Shown: positions 45,202-57,555 of the stretch, piece after piece | Position numbering within the stretch: the stretch's first letter is position 1 | Layout of the letters: each line of letters opens with the position of its first letter | Assembly: GCF_010389155.1 (NCBI RefSeq) | Contig: NC_057765.1 | Location: forward strand, 1,116,001-1,180,000 | Length of the DNA stretch: 64,000 nucleotides | DNA from: Erigeron canadensis | Taxonomy: Eukaryota; Streptophyta; Magnoliopsida; Asterales; Asteraceae | Reading direction: 5' to 3' | Made by a program: the position numbers and the translations under genes | The notes under the pieces: generated by a model | The model's database searches: none | The model's input: the letters and a program-made list of their open reading frames with translations, nothing else | Told to the model about the DNA's origin: nothing

Positions 45202-46619
45202 TCTACCAATAAACTAAAATAGCAATATTGAAATATTTTTGAAATGACAAGTGGTATAATCCTTAACTAGATTTTAGATCCGTGTCCAACACTGGACACG
45301 GGATTTACGATATTATCAATATTAGATCTTCATACATTTAAGTCATTAAAGCTTATAAATTTGAAAATATACGATTCCAAGTGTTATACTTTGCAAGTTG
45401 TAGTATAATAATCACATGTTCGTCACTGTCATTATTAGTTGATACATATTAATGGAATTCTTTGTCGTAGTCATTCCACAAGAAACATGTTATAATAGTT
45501 TATCTATTATAGATTTTTTTGAAACCATTTTACTCATAATGTGATATTATTATGAAAGATAATTAAGAAAAATATAAACATATTTGTGATCCTCTACTTG
45601 ACATCAAGCATATGTATTTAATCATGATGCAGGGTCATAAGACGAATTGGTTGATTTTCAATCAACTGTTCTATGATAATTAAATAACAATTAGGATTGT
45701 TTTCATATTATTTAATAACAATTATGACTCTTGATTTGAATGACAACTTTAACTTCAAACATTAAGCCGCAAAACTAATATATAAAAAAGAAGAAAATTA
45801 TGTACCTTTTTTATTGAGAGATAAAATGCTTCTTAAATGGAGTTAAATATTGGATAATGATTATTAGAATTTTTTAATTTATAATTAAATTAAATGATGA
45901 CATAAGCGGGAGTCAATTAAGCGATTTGATTAGTTAATAAGTCATTAAGTTTTGAAATAATTAATTTAATGATTATAAATTTTGTAAAATTCTCTCAAAT
46001 TAATGGCTAAAAATAAATATAAATTAAGTATTTAGGGGTAAGAAGTGTAAATTATTGATGGAAAACAAAAAAGTACAAATTAATGAGACTTTTTTCTACA
46101 AATTATTATTATAAATAGTAATATAATAATATATTTGGATAATGATTATTAGGATTTTTAATTTATAATTTATCTAAATGATGACATAAGCGAGAGACAA
46201 TTTAATGAAATCGAGCGATTTGATTGGTTAATAAGCTATTAGTTTAATTGTCTTATAATATATATTAAATTTGTAAAATTGTCTCTTTTTTTTCAACTCT
46301 TGTTACTTATATTACTTATAATAAGTTATTAATATGAATACTTCAAAATTTGAGTTTACAATCCGAAATCACTAGATTATTTGTCATCATCCACTATGCT
46401 TATAAGTTCCGAACTTGATGTGATTGTATAAATATAACGTAAATCCAAAAAACTAACTAAACATATATTACATTTATCATTACTGTTTATTATAATTTGG
46501 TTTCGATCATCGTTAAACACAATTTATTTTATACTCGCGAATCATGTATGTGGTATTTTCGAATTTCTTTATAATATAATTTATATAGCTACCGTACATC
46601 GTACGGACATTAGGACTAG
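45202..46619 (+). mobile_element. Complete non-autonomous Helitron (1,418 bp) with nested insertion
   Basis: Starts TCTACCAATAAACTAAAATA after A45201. It ends with the hairpin CCGTAC-ATC-GTACGG (46592-46606), ACATTAGGA and CTAG (46616-46619), then T. Its first ~65 bp and last ~300 bp match the short copy at 2023-2589; the extra middle is an insertion. Inside, CTAG at 45267-45270 with hairpin CCGTGTCC..GGACACGG marks a second Helitron 3' end on the minus strand. A ~105-bp direct repeat is present at about 45850-45955 and 46136-46245. Confidence 0.75.
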
Positions 46620-46993
46620 TTGAATAATAAAAGAAAAAGTGTAGATATATAATTACATGAGTGTTTTTTCCGGTAAAATATAAACCCTATATCAAATCTC
46701 CATTAAATTTGCACAACTGCTAAAGATGCACCTCACAACGCATTCATCCTTGACTCGTCCTCCACTCATCCGACAATCGAAGATGAGTCAACACTATTAA
46801 CACTATTAGATGTGACCCGTTCTTGACTTGCCTTGGTTTACTCGTCTATGGGGGGACGGAAGGACTTGTCTTGGGTGTGTGTAGGGAATAGTGGTATATA
46901 TAAATGATGGGTCAAGGACTACTCCTCACATTAGGGATGTTTTAAAAGATTAGTTATTGATTAGTCGATGTCTAATTAATGTGACGTTGATGT
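46620..46993. other. Short spacer
   Basis: No recognisable feature. Confidence 0.35.
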
Positions 46994-47612
46994 TGTTAGA
47001 ATATGATCACGTAAAATGAACGTATGTCCGAAAAGTATTTAAGCCTACGGGGTCACACGTTCAACACGAATGTAACTATAATTAATTGATATATTAAATG
47101 TAATTTATTAATTAATTGGATCACGAACAACTAACGATTGTCCGTTAAAAGGTTAATAGTTAATGGTACTTAATTAACGGACTTAACGAAGGAGAGAATT
47201 ATAATTAGAAAACAATTAGGAAACCCTCTACTCCTATATAAGGAGGGCTAACCTAATTGATTTTTAACACACAAACCTTAAGGTTTTCTAAAACCCTAAA
47301 AATCTCTCCTTCTCCCCCTCTCTCTTGGCTTCGGCCATTTCTACCAAACAAATGGGTTTTTGGTTAGTTCGAATAAAAGGGTATTAACAAAGGGTTGTTC
47401 GGTTCGTGATCAAGTACTAGCATACATAGATTCTAACGTTGTGTGTGCGATCGTAGAGAGGTTTTATTTTAAACCTTATTATAAAGTTTCTTACTTTATT
47501 CTCTTCAATTTAAGGTACACGTTTTCTTTCTTGGTTAATTAATTAACTACATAGATTTATCTTCCGCTGCGTGCTTTGTGATTTGATTTGATAAATAGTT
47601 ATATAACCCACA
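46994..47612 (+). mobile_element. 5' LTR of a Ty1/copia-like element (~619 bp)
   Basis: Begins TGTTAGAATATGATCACG and ends ATAACCCACA directly before a primer site. It contains a TATA box (CTATATAAGGA, 47234-47244), a leader starting with AAAACCCTAAAAATCTCTCC (about 47290) and a late CTTCCGCTGCGTG block (47562), all usual in plant copia LTRs. No matching 3' LTR is seen. The 60-codon ORF inside is not a gene. Confidence 0.7.
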
Positions 47613-47613
47613 G

Positions 47614-47627
47614 TGGTATCACGAGCC
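47614..47627 (+). other. Primer binding site of the copia-like element (variant)
   Basis: TGGTATCACGAGCC follows the LTR. It differs from TGGTATCAGAGCC by an inserted C, so it is still initiator tRNA-Met type, perhaps weakened. Confidence 0.65.
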
Positions 47628-49138
47628 TACTATGTATGTTTCTTGATTACCAATTAAATCAAAACTTGAAGGGGGGTTTTGATCTTTAAATTTTCGGATA
47701 TATATATATATATATTTAAATTGATTTTGTAATTTAATTACATTATTTAAATAAGAAAAAGGTATTATTTAATATATATATATATATGGATCGAAAATTT
47801 CCAGAAAATATTTTGTTTTTTTTGTTTTTTAGGGTTTCTAATCCAAGTTTTGATTAAATTAACATGTTTATGTGATAAATTGCATGTTTATATGGTGTAC
47901 CTTTATTTTTAAATTATTAAAAAGAAGTAAAAATCATGAAATTTTCATGTAAATTATTCATGATTCTTACTTAGATATATTGATATGAAATCTTGATCAT
48001 TAGGGTTAATTATGCTAGATAATTGAATAATTAATTGTGTGACTATGTGAATTTTTCGTGTGATTTTTCTGCTTTGCGACAGTTCACTAAAAAAATTCAT
48101 ATCTTTTAATCTGTAACGATTTAGAGGTCGTACTTTGAACTGTAGATGCTCAACACATAGGGCTAAAACTTTGTAGTTCTTGTCGAAGTCTGAATCGGAC
48201 CAAAAATAGGTCTAAACAGGTCGTGAAGCTACTGGAAATTTCCAGTGAGCAACTATGTGCTTATGTGATAATTGATTGTTTTATATATGTTTAAGGCTTA
48301 CACAATCAAGGCAACTTGATGCACGTGGTCCTCTTCTTTGAAGGGGGAGCCGACTTAGATATAATTAAACCATAGTGACATGTTTAGGTGACCTTCCATA
48401 ATTCGTTGCATGATTAATAGTTAATAGATTAGTGAGTTTATTGTTTTGCATATTTATTGAGATATAAATTGTGATGCAAAAATAGTTTTGAGAAAATATA
48501 AACTTGACTAATTAATATCGAAATAATGATTTTGTTTATAAAATTGGTGCCCTAAAATCAAAAGATACACCGGCTCACCCATTTGAATGAACTCTAAGAG
48601 AGGTATAAGTCGGAGTGCGTTAGCCTTCTAAAAGGGCGGGTTTTTAATTGCGTCGATTGCAAAGCTTTGCCCTTGCACTTCTTTGTGAGTTCAAATGGAG
48701 CTAGCGAGCTCTTTTGTATTTAAAGGCAATAAAAATGAGTTTTATAAACATATTATGTTTAGAAGATATGCATGAATCTTCAAAACATAACTTTTTGATC
48801 ATACATCAAATTGAATGACCTAATAAACTTAAGTCATTTGTCATCCAATTTGTCAAGGACACATGTAGCTGTTGTTTTACTCACTGGTACACAGTGGTGA
48901 AATGGCAGTTACGTGGCAAAACCCATTCACTGGTACAGAATGGTGGACAATTTGCGTGTTCTTAGTTGGACGACTTAAAGCGAGTTAAGCGGTGAGACCT
49001 TGACCCGTGACAAAAGATGGGACAAAACATGACTACAAAGGATCACTTGATGAATCAAGTGTCATACGTAGGTCCCATACTTATTAGGAATTGCACTAGT
49101 AATGCAATTACTACTCGTCACTTACCGTTTGAGTGCAA
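47628..49138 (+). mobile_element. Leader/internal remnant of the copia-like element, no coding region
   Basis: Leader-like sequence with the perfect palindrome ACTGGAAATTTCCAGT near 48230-48246, a run of spacer, and two CACTGGTACA..(G/C)A(A/G)TGG palindromes near 48880 and 48930. A few codons resembling a gag start (MTTKDHL, about 49029) break off at once. Gag and pol are absent, so the element is truncated or replaced by the next one. Confidence 0.45.
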
Positions 49139-49533
49139 ACATTTAGGCGCGGCGCACCTGGCCTTGTTTCCAAAAATTCCTCTGCCCGATATGCGACGCA
49201 CCACAGGGCTGGTGCGACGCACCTCCCTGTTTTCTCACATCTTCTAACTTTCTGATCAAAAAATGCTCCGCACCAACCTTCCAGGTGCGACGCACCTGCT
49301 CTGTTTTCAGCCAAAACTTGTAGTTTTCATTCCGTCTTCACTCGTACGCGTCCATGAACCATCCTAATGCATCTTTTAGTCATCCGAAAGTTGTTTTTAA
49401 CCATTTCACCTGTTCTAAGCCTGCAACCACTAACAATACCATCAAAGCATCGAATATACATGTAATTTGCACATAATTAAGCTTAAAACGACTTAGAAAC
49501 GATATGGGAATGTATATATAAATGGACATATCA
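49139..49533 (-). mobile_element. LTR portion of a Tat/Athila-like Ty3/gypsy element (minus strand)
   Basis: On the minus strand the sequence GGACAAGCAAAGCTTAAG, then TATGGGGGAATT and TGATATGTCC is the familiar junction of plant Tat/Athila/Ogre-type elements: 3' internal end, purine tract, LTR start. The LTR therefore starts at 49533 and runs leftward. It contains a cluster of AGGTGCGACGCACCT-type palindromes (49146-49298). Its far end is not located. Confidence 0.6.
49146..49298 (-). repeat. Cluster of CAGGTGCGACGCACCTG-type palindromes
   Basis: Copies near 49146 (GGCGCGGCGCACCTG), 49191, 49210 (TGGTGCGACGCACCT), 49264 (diverged) and 49282 (CAGGTGCGACGCACCTG), each with 6-8-base arms around one base. 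Confidence 0.75.
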
Positions 49534-51200
49534 AATTCCCCCATACTTAAGCTTTGCTTGTCCTCAAGCAAATTCAGATTTCAAAACAATCATTCCCTTG
49601 GTTCTTAATTGCAAAACATGACAATAATCCAAAAAGAAGCAAAACCATAAGAATAGATAAGCAGTTTTAATCTTAAATGAAAAATCGAAATGTTTGACAA
49701 TATTTGAATGATCTACAAGCCTTGAAAACACGACTAAGCACTTTAATCAAATGAAAGAAGAACTCTCAACTAACTTTCTTCAACTAACAAACTATTGGGG
49801 TTGAAATATTGTATCAATCACTCGAAGCCTAGTTGTGATGCATATATTTTAACCATAGGCTTGTAATAAAATCGTCCTATGTCGCCATGGCGCTAGCACC
49901 ATATAACGTCTATCAAAAGAGGTAATAAAGCGGTTGTAACATACAAATTTAAAGGCTTACAAAGGTCATTAACAATGTGTATGGAAATTTAGGGATATAA
50001 TTGGTGTTAAAAGGAAATAACACAACAAGTTTTACATTATAGTCTAATCCAACACAACCCATATCACTAGTTGTCATCTAACCACAACCCAAAAGACGTT
50101 ATCCCGACACTACTCCCCAATAGAACGATAAAAACCGACACCATTGTGGTGTATTACCTTCAAACGACTTCTAGCCACCAAATCTAACCAAATTGGCTTA
50201 AACGAACATGCCAACTTTTAAATGAAGAATATAATCAATCAAATAACACTTTTGTTGGTTTAAGCTTATGTACCAACTCATATACCCAAAAGATTTAACA
50301 ATAAAACAAATATTGGTCTAACTAACTAACCAGCTTAACTTGATTTGACAAAAATGAGGGAAATACCAACTGACAGCCCAAGTTCGTTTTTCTTCTTTTT
50401 TTTTTATATTTTTCTGTTTTTCAATTCTTTTTATTCTTCTCTTTTTTAATGAACTACTTTTACCATGTCTAATTGGTACCCCTTTTTTACAAATTTGAAG
50501 TACAGTGTCAAATCACTACTCATACTAATTAAACAATCTAGACTTCTCCATAAGCATGACGAAATTAATCTACCCCCAACAGACAGAAATATACCAACCC
50601 GACACAACCAAGACAACCCCAAATCATCCAACTAGTATAGGCAACTAATGACCAACCAAGGATTTCGACTATCGGTATAGTGAGGAAAGGTTAAATTTTT
50701 AAGTGGATTTAAACACAAACGAAAAGGTTAGGCTCAACATGTTTTCTAAGTGTATCTTGCACTAAAAATGAGTGCAACAAGGGTCTAAAAAAGGATATTC
50801 ACTAACCAACGTGATTATCTACTAAAACACATGCATACGAATATGATTTAACAATGATAAACATAACAAAGGGTGAATAAATAAAGAAAACGGGTTTAAT
50901 CCTAAATTTACCTCTTTATCATCTAGCAAACTACGGGACGATCAACTAAGACAAGTTCTAGAATCAACGCAATCACCGACACACTCATATCAAAGAAAGA
51001 AATAAACGGAAGTGGAAAATCAACCTCAAACTTGCACGTCATAGTTCAGAGCTCTAAAAGAGACCCTTATTTCTGGATAAATCTAAAAGCTTAAGAGAGG
51101 GACAAATTAGTTGATTTATTGGATAAATTCAAATATATCCGTACTCCACGGTCCACACGCTACATTCGTTATATATCACCGTCAAGAAATACCCTCAGGG
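49534..51200 (-). mobile_element. 3' internal, non-coding part of the Tat/Athila-like element
   Basis: It starts with the purine tract and the GCTTGAGGACAAGCAAAGC phrase, then about 1.6 kb of sequence without gag or pol domains. Tat and Athila elements typically have a long non-coding region here. The left border is set by eye; no protein is recognisable. Confidence 0.4.
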
Positions 51201-52353
51201 TTATCATCATGAGGAGGAAAGTCCCTTGAGTGAGGCTTAACAACTCCCATACGGGACAGCCAGCGATAGACACCAAATTAATGGACTTTGATAAGCGTGT
51301 TTTTAGTTTGGAATCTCCTCATTGTAGTAAAGGTACTTTTTCGCATATAATTAATTATATCTTTTATTACTCAAAAAGAGTTCTCAGATGTGTTGTGTAT
51401 AATATATACGGAGTATATATGCACATAACATACGTATTTGTTGAAGGGACAAAGGTAAGGCATTGATCGAGATGTTGCCCATTCGCTTTTGAAACAAGAG
51501 ATCGAAAAGGTCAAAAGGATGGAACTTTAGAATATTAAAATGAAAATGGTGTTACCAAAAATGGACAGAATGGACGGAACTTTAGTTACCAAAATTGTCT
51601 ATGGATCTGGACGCACGTTGTAAAGCTGCCCAAGAATCAAAGGACTGTTCCTATATTCCCTTCGAAAGACCTCATGCGTGGCCAACCAACCCTTCAAAAT
51701 CATCATATTGGTATTTATATCTATAAACAGGATAAAGAACACTACTTTCTTCGTTGATCTTATAATAAGTGTACGCTTATTTTTTTTACGTGGATCAAGG
51801 TGAATATTTTTTTTAAAAAATGTACTGTATAAAAGAAAAGAAAATGAGCTCTTGATCTAGTGACTTAATTAAGGAGTGGGTGAGAGCGTCAGACTTTTGT
51901 CTTTCCAAAAGTCCCGAGTTCAAATTCTACGTTTTATTGTTAAAGTCACATTTACGGTTTGAAAGAAAATGAAAGCTAAAGTCACAAATTTAAGGTTTAA
52001 TTAAGTTTCTATACTAAACATACATCTTATGAAACTATTTAAAGTTAATTTTATACTTTTCAAATAGACATGGTTTATATCTATATGTAGTGCCTTAAGG
52101 AATTGTAGCTGATGACATGGAAATCCCATTGATCCGTTCACTTAGTCTGAAGGGAATGGAGTGTAACATGGAGGCGTCTTCTCCTTTGGTCACTGCAGGT
52201 TGTCCTCAACACTACCACTTATGGGCGACTTGAGAAGTGTTTTGTTTCTGAGCGTTTTACACAAGCCGTTTATGGGTTTTTCCCTTTTTTTTTCCAACTT
52301 TTAATATATACAACCAATTATACATTGTCTTATGTCACATATACCAAATTCCC
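51201..52353. other. Non-coding spacer with a possible old SINE
   Basis: No gene. 51846-51937 has a tRNA-like arrangement (TGATCTAGTGACTTAATTAA as A-box-like, GAGTTCAAATTCT as B-box-like) and may be a decayed SINE head. The rest is unassigned. Confidence 0.4.
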
Positions 52354-52626
52354 AATACACATGAAAGTTACAAAGTAAAGTATCTCCCAATGTCATTTTC
52401 TACGGGTTTTGGGTCCCAATACCGTCTTCGACGGTGTATAGGGGAAGTTGATATGTAGACAGCCTTACCCCTACCAAAGGTAGAGAGGCTGCTTCCAGGT
52501 TCTACCATAGGTAGAAAAGGACCTCCAGCCTTGCTGGGCATGAGGATCGAACCCATGACCTCTGTTTCCAGAGACATAAGCTCCAACCACTGATCCAACC
52601 CAGTTGGTTAATACACATGAAAGTTA
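52354..52626 (-). mobile_element. tRNA-derived SINE with 17-bp target-site duplication
   Basis: Body 52371-52609 (239 bp) on the minus strand. It has an A box (TGGATCAGTGGTTGG), a B box (GGGTTCGATCCTC) and the GGAAGCAGCCTCTCTACC / GGGGTAAGGCTGTCTACAT body known from plant SINEs. It is flanked by the perfect 17-bp repeat AATACACATGAAAGTTA at 52354-52370 and 52610-52626. The A and B boxes would serve as the internal RNA polymerase III promoter. The 76-codon ORF within is a shadow. Confidence 0.9.
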
Positions 52627-54954
52627 ACCCACTCCTTATTTGTGGTAGCATCTTGAGGTATTACATCACATGTCGCAATTTCCTTCTCGAAAGGTACACC
52701 ACTCCTCTTAGTCTTACAACATGTTTTCATCTTGAACCAGAATGATGTCCTTGGAGAGTTGGAGTAGGACAAGTGGAAACTACTTCAGATTTCATCGCTG
52801 TTTTAATTGATCTTTTGTACTTCGCTAAATGGATATAGTCAGTAATTATTACGGTTCTAACGCTCTGCTATTTCGACTTAGTGGAATTTTGTCAACTCTA
52901 ATTGGATATTGTCAGCCCTAGTTCAACTTGAATGTTCAATGGGTAAATCCATTAACTCAGCTAAACTTTATGATTTTTACCATGTGGAATAAAAATGAAA
53001 CAACAAAAACGGTAAGTAAACTAAACTATTAAAAAAAAAAACTATGCAAAAAAATTTAAATGGTTAAAATGGTTTTTATTTCAAAAGTTAAAATTAAACT
53101 TTTAATAAAAAACAAAAAAAAAAAAAAAACCTTAAAATGATTGTAGTATCAAAACTAGGTCATAAAAACGTACCTAATTAACTTATAGTTAAAAGGTTTT
53201 ATTTTTAACTCAATCTACATAATTTATTGTAAGTATTGTTGATTTTTTTCCAACAATATATCTATCGTTTATCGGAATCTAGGTGTGTTAAGTTAAAAAT
53301 CGAATCAAAAGTGTTTTGCCAGATTCATAGATGATTTCTACTTTTACCCATGTTTTTGACTTAAAGTTTGATATGAGTGATTAACTCCGATAATTTTAAT
53401 AATTTTGGAGAATTCTTGAAATCTATTGAGATAAAGAAAAATGAAGAGAGAAAAAAAATATGAAGGGAGCATATTGTCTTTATTCACTCTATTTTATTAT
53501 TATTATTATTATTTTTTAGGAAATCTTAAAGGGGACCAAAGATATGAATAGATTAAATGTGAAGAACCATTTGGCATAATTTAGAAGTGTGTTAAATGCC
53601 CATATTATTCTTTACAACATCAATCATGCTAAAAATGAATGGTCAAGATCATAGCTTAACTTAAAACCTAAAAGTCTTAAATTTTCTGGATAGATTAGGA
53701 CAATGTTTTATATATGAGTATAGATATCATAGACCACATAATTATAATTGTTTTAGTATGTCAAAAGCACGTGAAATAGTTAATCAAAATATCGACTTCT
53801 AACAAATTTTATGTATTTCTGTTCTTTGCATATCCAGCTACTTGCACAACTCACTTCCCATTTCGCATCTCTATTTCAAATTGCCTCATTCCATGATTTT
53901 CATTTTCCATTATAATAGGTGTAAGTGTGTAACATACTATGTCGATCTTATCGAATATTTAGATTTGAAAAATTCGCCATTCGTATTAGCTTTTATATTT
54001 TTTGCGATTTATAACTAGGTATCTTAATAAAGCGACGGAATAAATAGTTTGTTAATATTATTCTTATTGACGGTTTTTAATGATTTATCTAATGATCATT
54101 GAGGTGGCATCACTCAAAAAAGAGTAAAACAATAATCATGCATTTTTTATAGCAAGTGTTAAATAAGACATGTTTTCTGTCATTAAAAATAAGGGTCTTC
54201 TCAAACCACAGTAGTCGATTGTATTAACCGGACCCTGATCTATCAGTGAGTAGCGACATCCAAGTAGAAATCACAAAAGGCCCCATACACCTTTAATGGT
54301 TTTGGGTCTTTATCGGAATTTATAATTTTGCCTCCGGCGTAAAATGAAAAAAAATAATAATGTTGGATAATGAGTTGATATATTGGAAAATGATTGGAAT
54401 TTAGGTGGGAGTTCATATTTTTGCTGAGTGAGTAGTAGCACTCGGGGAGGAGGCTTTTTATAGAAAGTTTCTTATAGATTAAGTTTTTTTCTACTATATA
54501 TATGTAGATCTCATGTCATTGTGTAACCGTAATGTAACTAACCAACAGCCAGAAAATGTTCTTGGTGTCATCGTAATAAAGTTGAATACCATTTTTACCC
54601 ATGGCCCATGGGTTAAACTGATCACATCCCGGACATAACCACGTTATATTTCTATGTTTTTATATTTACGTTTTTCTAGCTTTTGCATTGTTCTATATTA
54701 TATTATTTCATATCATACTTCAAAACCCTTCTACCAAACACACCCTTCCAATAAGGATACAATACACAATATCTATATGGATGAGATATATCATATATGT
54801 TTGTAAAATGGTTTCTAAAGGAATATAGTAATTTTTGTCTAAATAAAACATGTATAAGAGTTATATATTGTAAAACAAATATTAAAGTAAAACAGATCGG
54901 ACAAGATTTCGATTCTTAGATCATGGGTAAATTTATACACGAAAATTTACGAAA
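52627..54954. other. AT-rich spacer
   Basis: No gene or recognisable repeat apart from A/T homopolymer runs and an (ATT)n tract near 53493-53515. Confidence 0.4.
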
Positions 54955-55032
54955 CAATTGATACATAATGATTTTCAGTGAAAAAAAACATATTGTTTTA
55001 TTTGTTTTACTTTAATACTTATTTTATTTTAT
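54955..55032 (+). repeat. Second copy of the repeat at 1-97
   Basis: Shares ATGATTTTCA..TGAA and ATTGTTTTATTTGTTTTACT with the beginning of the window. Confidence 0.55.
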
Positions 55033-55900
55033 CAAAACTCATGCCAAAATATAACTAGAATATTCTAGCCCAACTCAGCCAAACATATTTTAACAAAGAT
55101 CGCAAAATACTCATAAGTGACTCACCCTGTACATATATATAATCTAGTTGTATTTTTGTAGTCTTTGGAATATAGTTTAACTAATATGAGTGGCATCAAT
55201 AGTTAAGTGTACTATTTTTTCATGTGGTATCTTAAGATATCCCGGTTAGATTTTGTGTATCTATACAAAAATGACTATTATCGAAGAGGGTCATACTTTG
55301 TATGATGTCACTTCGCCAATGTCATTGAAGCTACTAGAGATCGATACTATACTGATCAATTCCGTAACATCAAGGGGTAGAAGTCACCACTTGGGACTTA
55401 CACCGGTACAAAATAATACAATATATGTTGTTCGAAGAGAGACGCATGTGAGACCCTCTAAAGTTTTTTAATTCAAACTTCAAAGGAGGTTCCGAGAATT
55501 CAAAAGTCTAAAGTCACTTCCTTTGTCCTTGGGAATTTAAGTTCCAAAATCACTATGGAACCGGACCTCCTCTCTGTCACTTAACTCATTACCAGGAAGA
55601 TGCAAATTCGCCTTTTTAGTAAGCCTAATTAGCTAAACTGAAAATACCTCCTCTGTTTATCCTTTTACTTGGGGTATATGAACGAAGAAGCTATAGATTT
55701 CTTATATTACGTAGGTGATTTTACTTGTTTAAGTTATATGAAAACTGTAAATTTTTTATCTAAGTTTTGTTTAGATAAGCAAAATATCAAGTAGCTATTT
55801 TTTAAATGTTTCCTAAGTCATCTACAAAAACTAGATCAATACCTGGTCGGTGACCGGGTAAACAATTAATATATGTATTACACATTGAAAACATAAAAAG
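55033..55900. other. Non-coding spacer
   Basis: No gene supported. The 72-codon ORF at 55253 has no recognisable domain. Confidence 0.35.
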
Positions 55901-55904
55901 ATCT

Positions 55905-55985
55905 TAATTAGTTTATTTTAAAAGGTTGAGATTAAAAGACAAAATTATTTTTTTCTCTTGGCTATGGTAGCCATATATATATATA
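55905..55985 (+). repeat. Direct repeat, copy 1 (copy 2 at 57470-57555)
   Basis: AGTTTATTTTAAAAGGTTGA, then GACAAAATTATTTTTTTCTC and TTGGCTATGGTAGCCATATA recur with few changes at 57480-57555. The copies bracket the foldback and the tandem duplication. Confidence 0.6.
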
Positions 55986-56009
55986 ATTTCTCATAGAGTG
56001 GCTATCAAA

Positions 56010-56375
56010 CGAGAACCAAATTAAAATGAGAATAAATGAGAACACTTAAAAACTACATCTTGATGCATTAAAAGTCCATAAAACTGACATAGTGCATAAA
56101 TAATTATTATTATTTAAGTGTTTAACAATATATTGATCCGTTAAAATAAAAAAAAATCACGTTTTTTGTTGGATGCATCATTTTGAGAATATGCATCCAA
56201 GATGGATGCACAAAACAAAAAACGTGATTTTTTCGATTTTGACGGATCAATGTGTTGTTAAACACTTAAATAAATAATAGTTAGTAATGCACTATGTTAG
56301 TTTTATGAACTTTTAATGTATCAAAATGATGTTTTTAACTGTTCTCACCGTCTTATTTTAAAAGTGTTTTCACGG
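56010..56375. repeat. Foldback element with ~150-bp arms
   Basis: The left arm (about 56010-56172) and right arm (about 56212-56375) are inverted copies at about 85% by eye. They share TGATGCATTAAAAGTCCATA (inverse TATGAACTTTTAATGTATCA), ATTTAAGTGTTTAACAA and AAATCACGTTTTTTGTT. The ~40-bp centre is itself palindromic (GGATGCATCATTTTGAG..ATGCATCC). No coding capacity. Confidence 0.8.
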
Positions 56376-56407
56376 GAGTGTTACCTTATATATATAAGTT
56401 CTCACAA

Positions 56408-57170
56408 CCCACAACCCATTTGAACTAAAATCGACCCACCAACCCACAACCTATATGACCCGTTTGACTTAAAAATCAACTCACCAATTTATTTGACCCG
56501 TCAATATAAAACTTGACAAGACAATCAGCTAATCCAAGTTTTTGAATTTTTCATTAAAAAAAAATCATATCTGAAAATCCTTTTCAAAATGCAAACTTCT
56601 TCAAGAGAGTTTTTTCATTTGATAAACATAATAAGCTAAACAGATTTTTTTTTTTTTAACAATAAGTTAACGTAAACACATTGATTAGCATTTTCTATTG
56701 CTCATTCTTTTAGAATGGCATACTATGTTAATCTAAAAACCATATTTTTAATTATGATTAATTATTTATAAATAATCTATAAGTCAACCCGTCAACCATT
56801 TGACCCGTTAACTCGACAACTTACAACCCACAAACCATTTGACTTAAATCAACCTACCAACACAACCCATAACCCAAATGACATATAACATGTTTGACCT
56901 GAAATCAACCCAACAATCTATTTAACCTGGCAACTCGAAACTCAGATTTATATGGATTTTTCATAATAATATAAAGTCAATGTTGAAATATTTTGGCGAA
57001 AATTGTTCAAAAGAATTTTAATTTAATAAACATAATAAGCTAAATGGTTTTTTTTTTACAATACGTTCAAATAAACACAATGATTAACATTTTTTTTTTG
57101 CTCAATTTTTTATTTAAAATGACGTACTATCCTATTATTAAAAACTTATCTTCAATTATGATAAATTGTA
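56408..57170 (+). repeat. Diverged tandem duplication, period ~410 bp
   Basis: Unit A (about 56408-56770) and unit B (about 56827-57170) share, in order, CCCACAACCCATTTGA, AAACATAATAAGCTAAA, a T run, AAACACA(T)TGATTA and GGCATACTAT/GACGTACTAT. Both contain repeated GACCCGTTTGAC-like phrases. Non-coding. Confidence 0.6.
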
Positions 57171-57470
57171 TCCTTTTTATTATTTTTTTAAATTATACTA
57201 TACACCAATGAAATAAATAACTCAACTATAATAACTTAGATATTTTATAAATAACTTCGGCTTTGCATATTATATTGATGATTTCTTGCTATTCAAAAAA
57301 AAAAAAAATATTGATGATTTCTTTACTTTCCATGACAAAAATATTTAATTATTTTCATTTCAATTAGTCAAACTTTCTTTCATATGTTAACGGAGCATTT
57401 ATGTTTATAAGCAAAAACTTGAGGGTAATTACTAAGTTGCTTAGATTAGTTTTTATTTTCAATGGTGAGG

Positions 57471-57555
57471 ATTAAGTTTTTAGTTTATTTTAAAAGATTG
57501 AGATTAAACGACAAAGTTATTTTTTTCTTTTGGCTATGTTAGCCATATATATATA
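57471..57555 (+). repeat. Direct repeat, copy 2 (copy 1 at 55905-55985)
   Basis: See copy 1; ends in AGCCATATATATATATAG. Confidence 0.6.

Noticed and set aside
49017..49314. Short ORFs around the AGGTGCGACGCACCT cluster
   Set aside because: Same effect of palindromes on both strands; they lie within retroelement non-coding sequence.
51846..51937. Functional tRNA gene
   Set aside because: A- and B-box-like sequences are present but no acceptor stem or cloverleaf can be drawn; more like a decayed SINE head.
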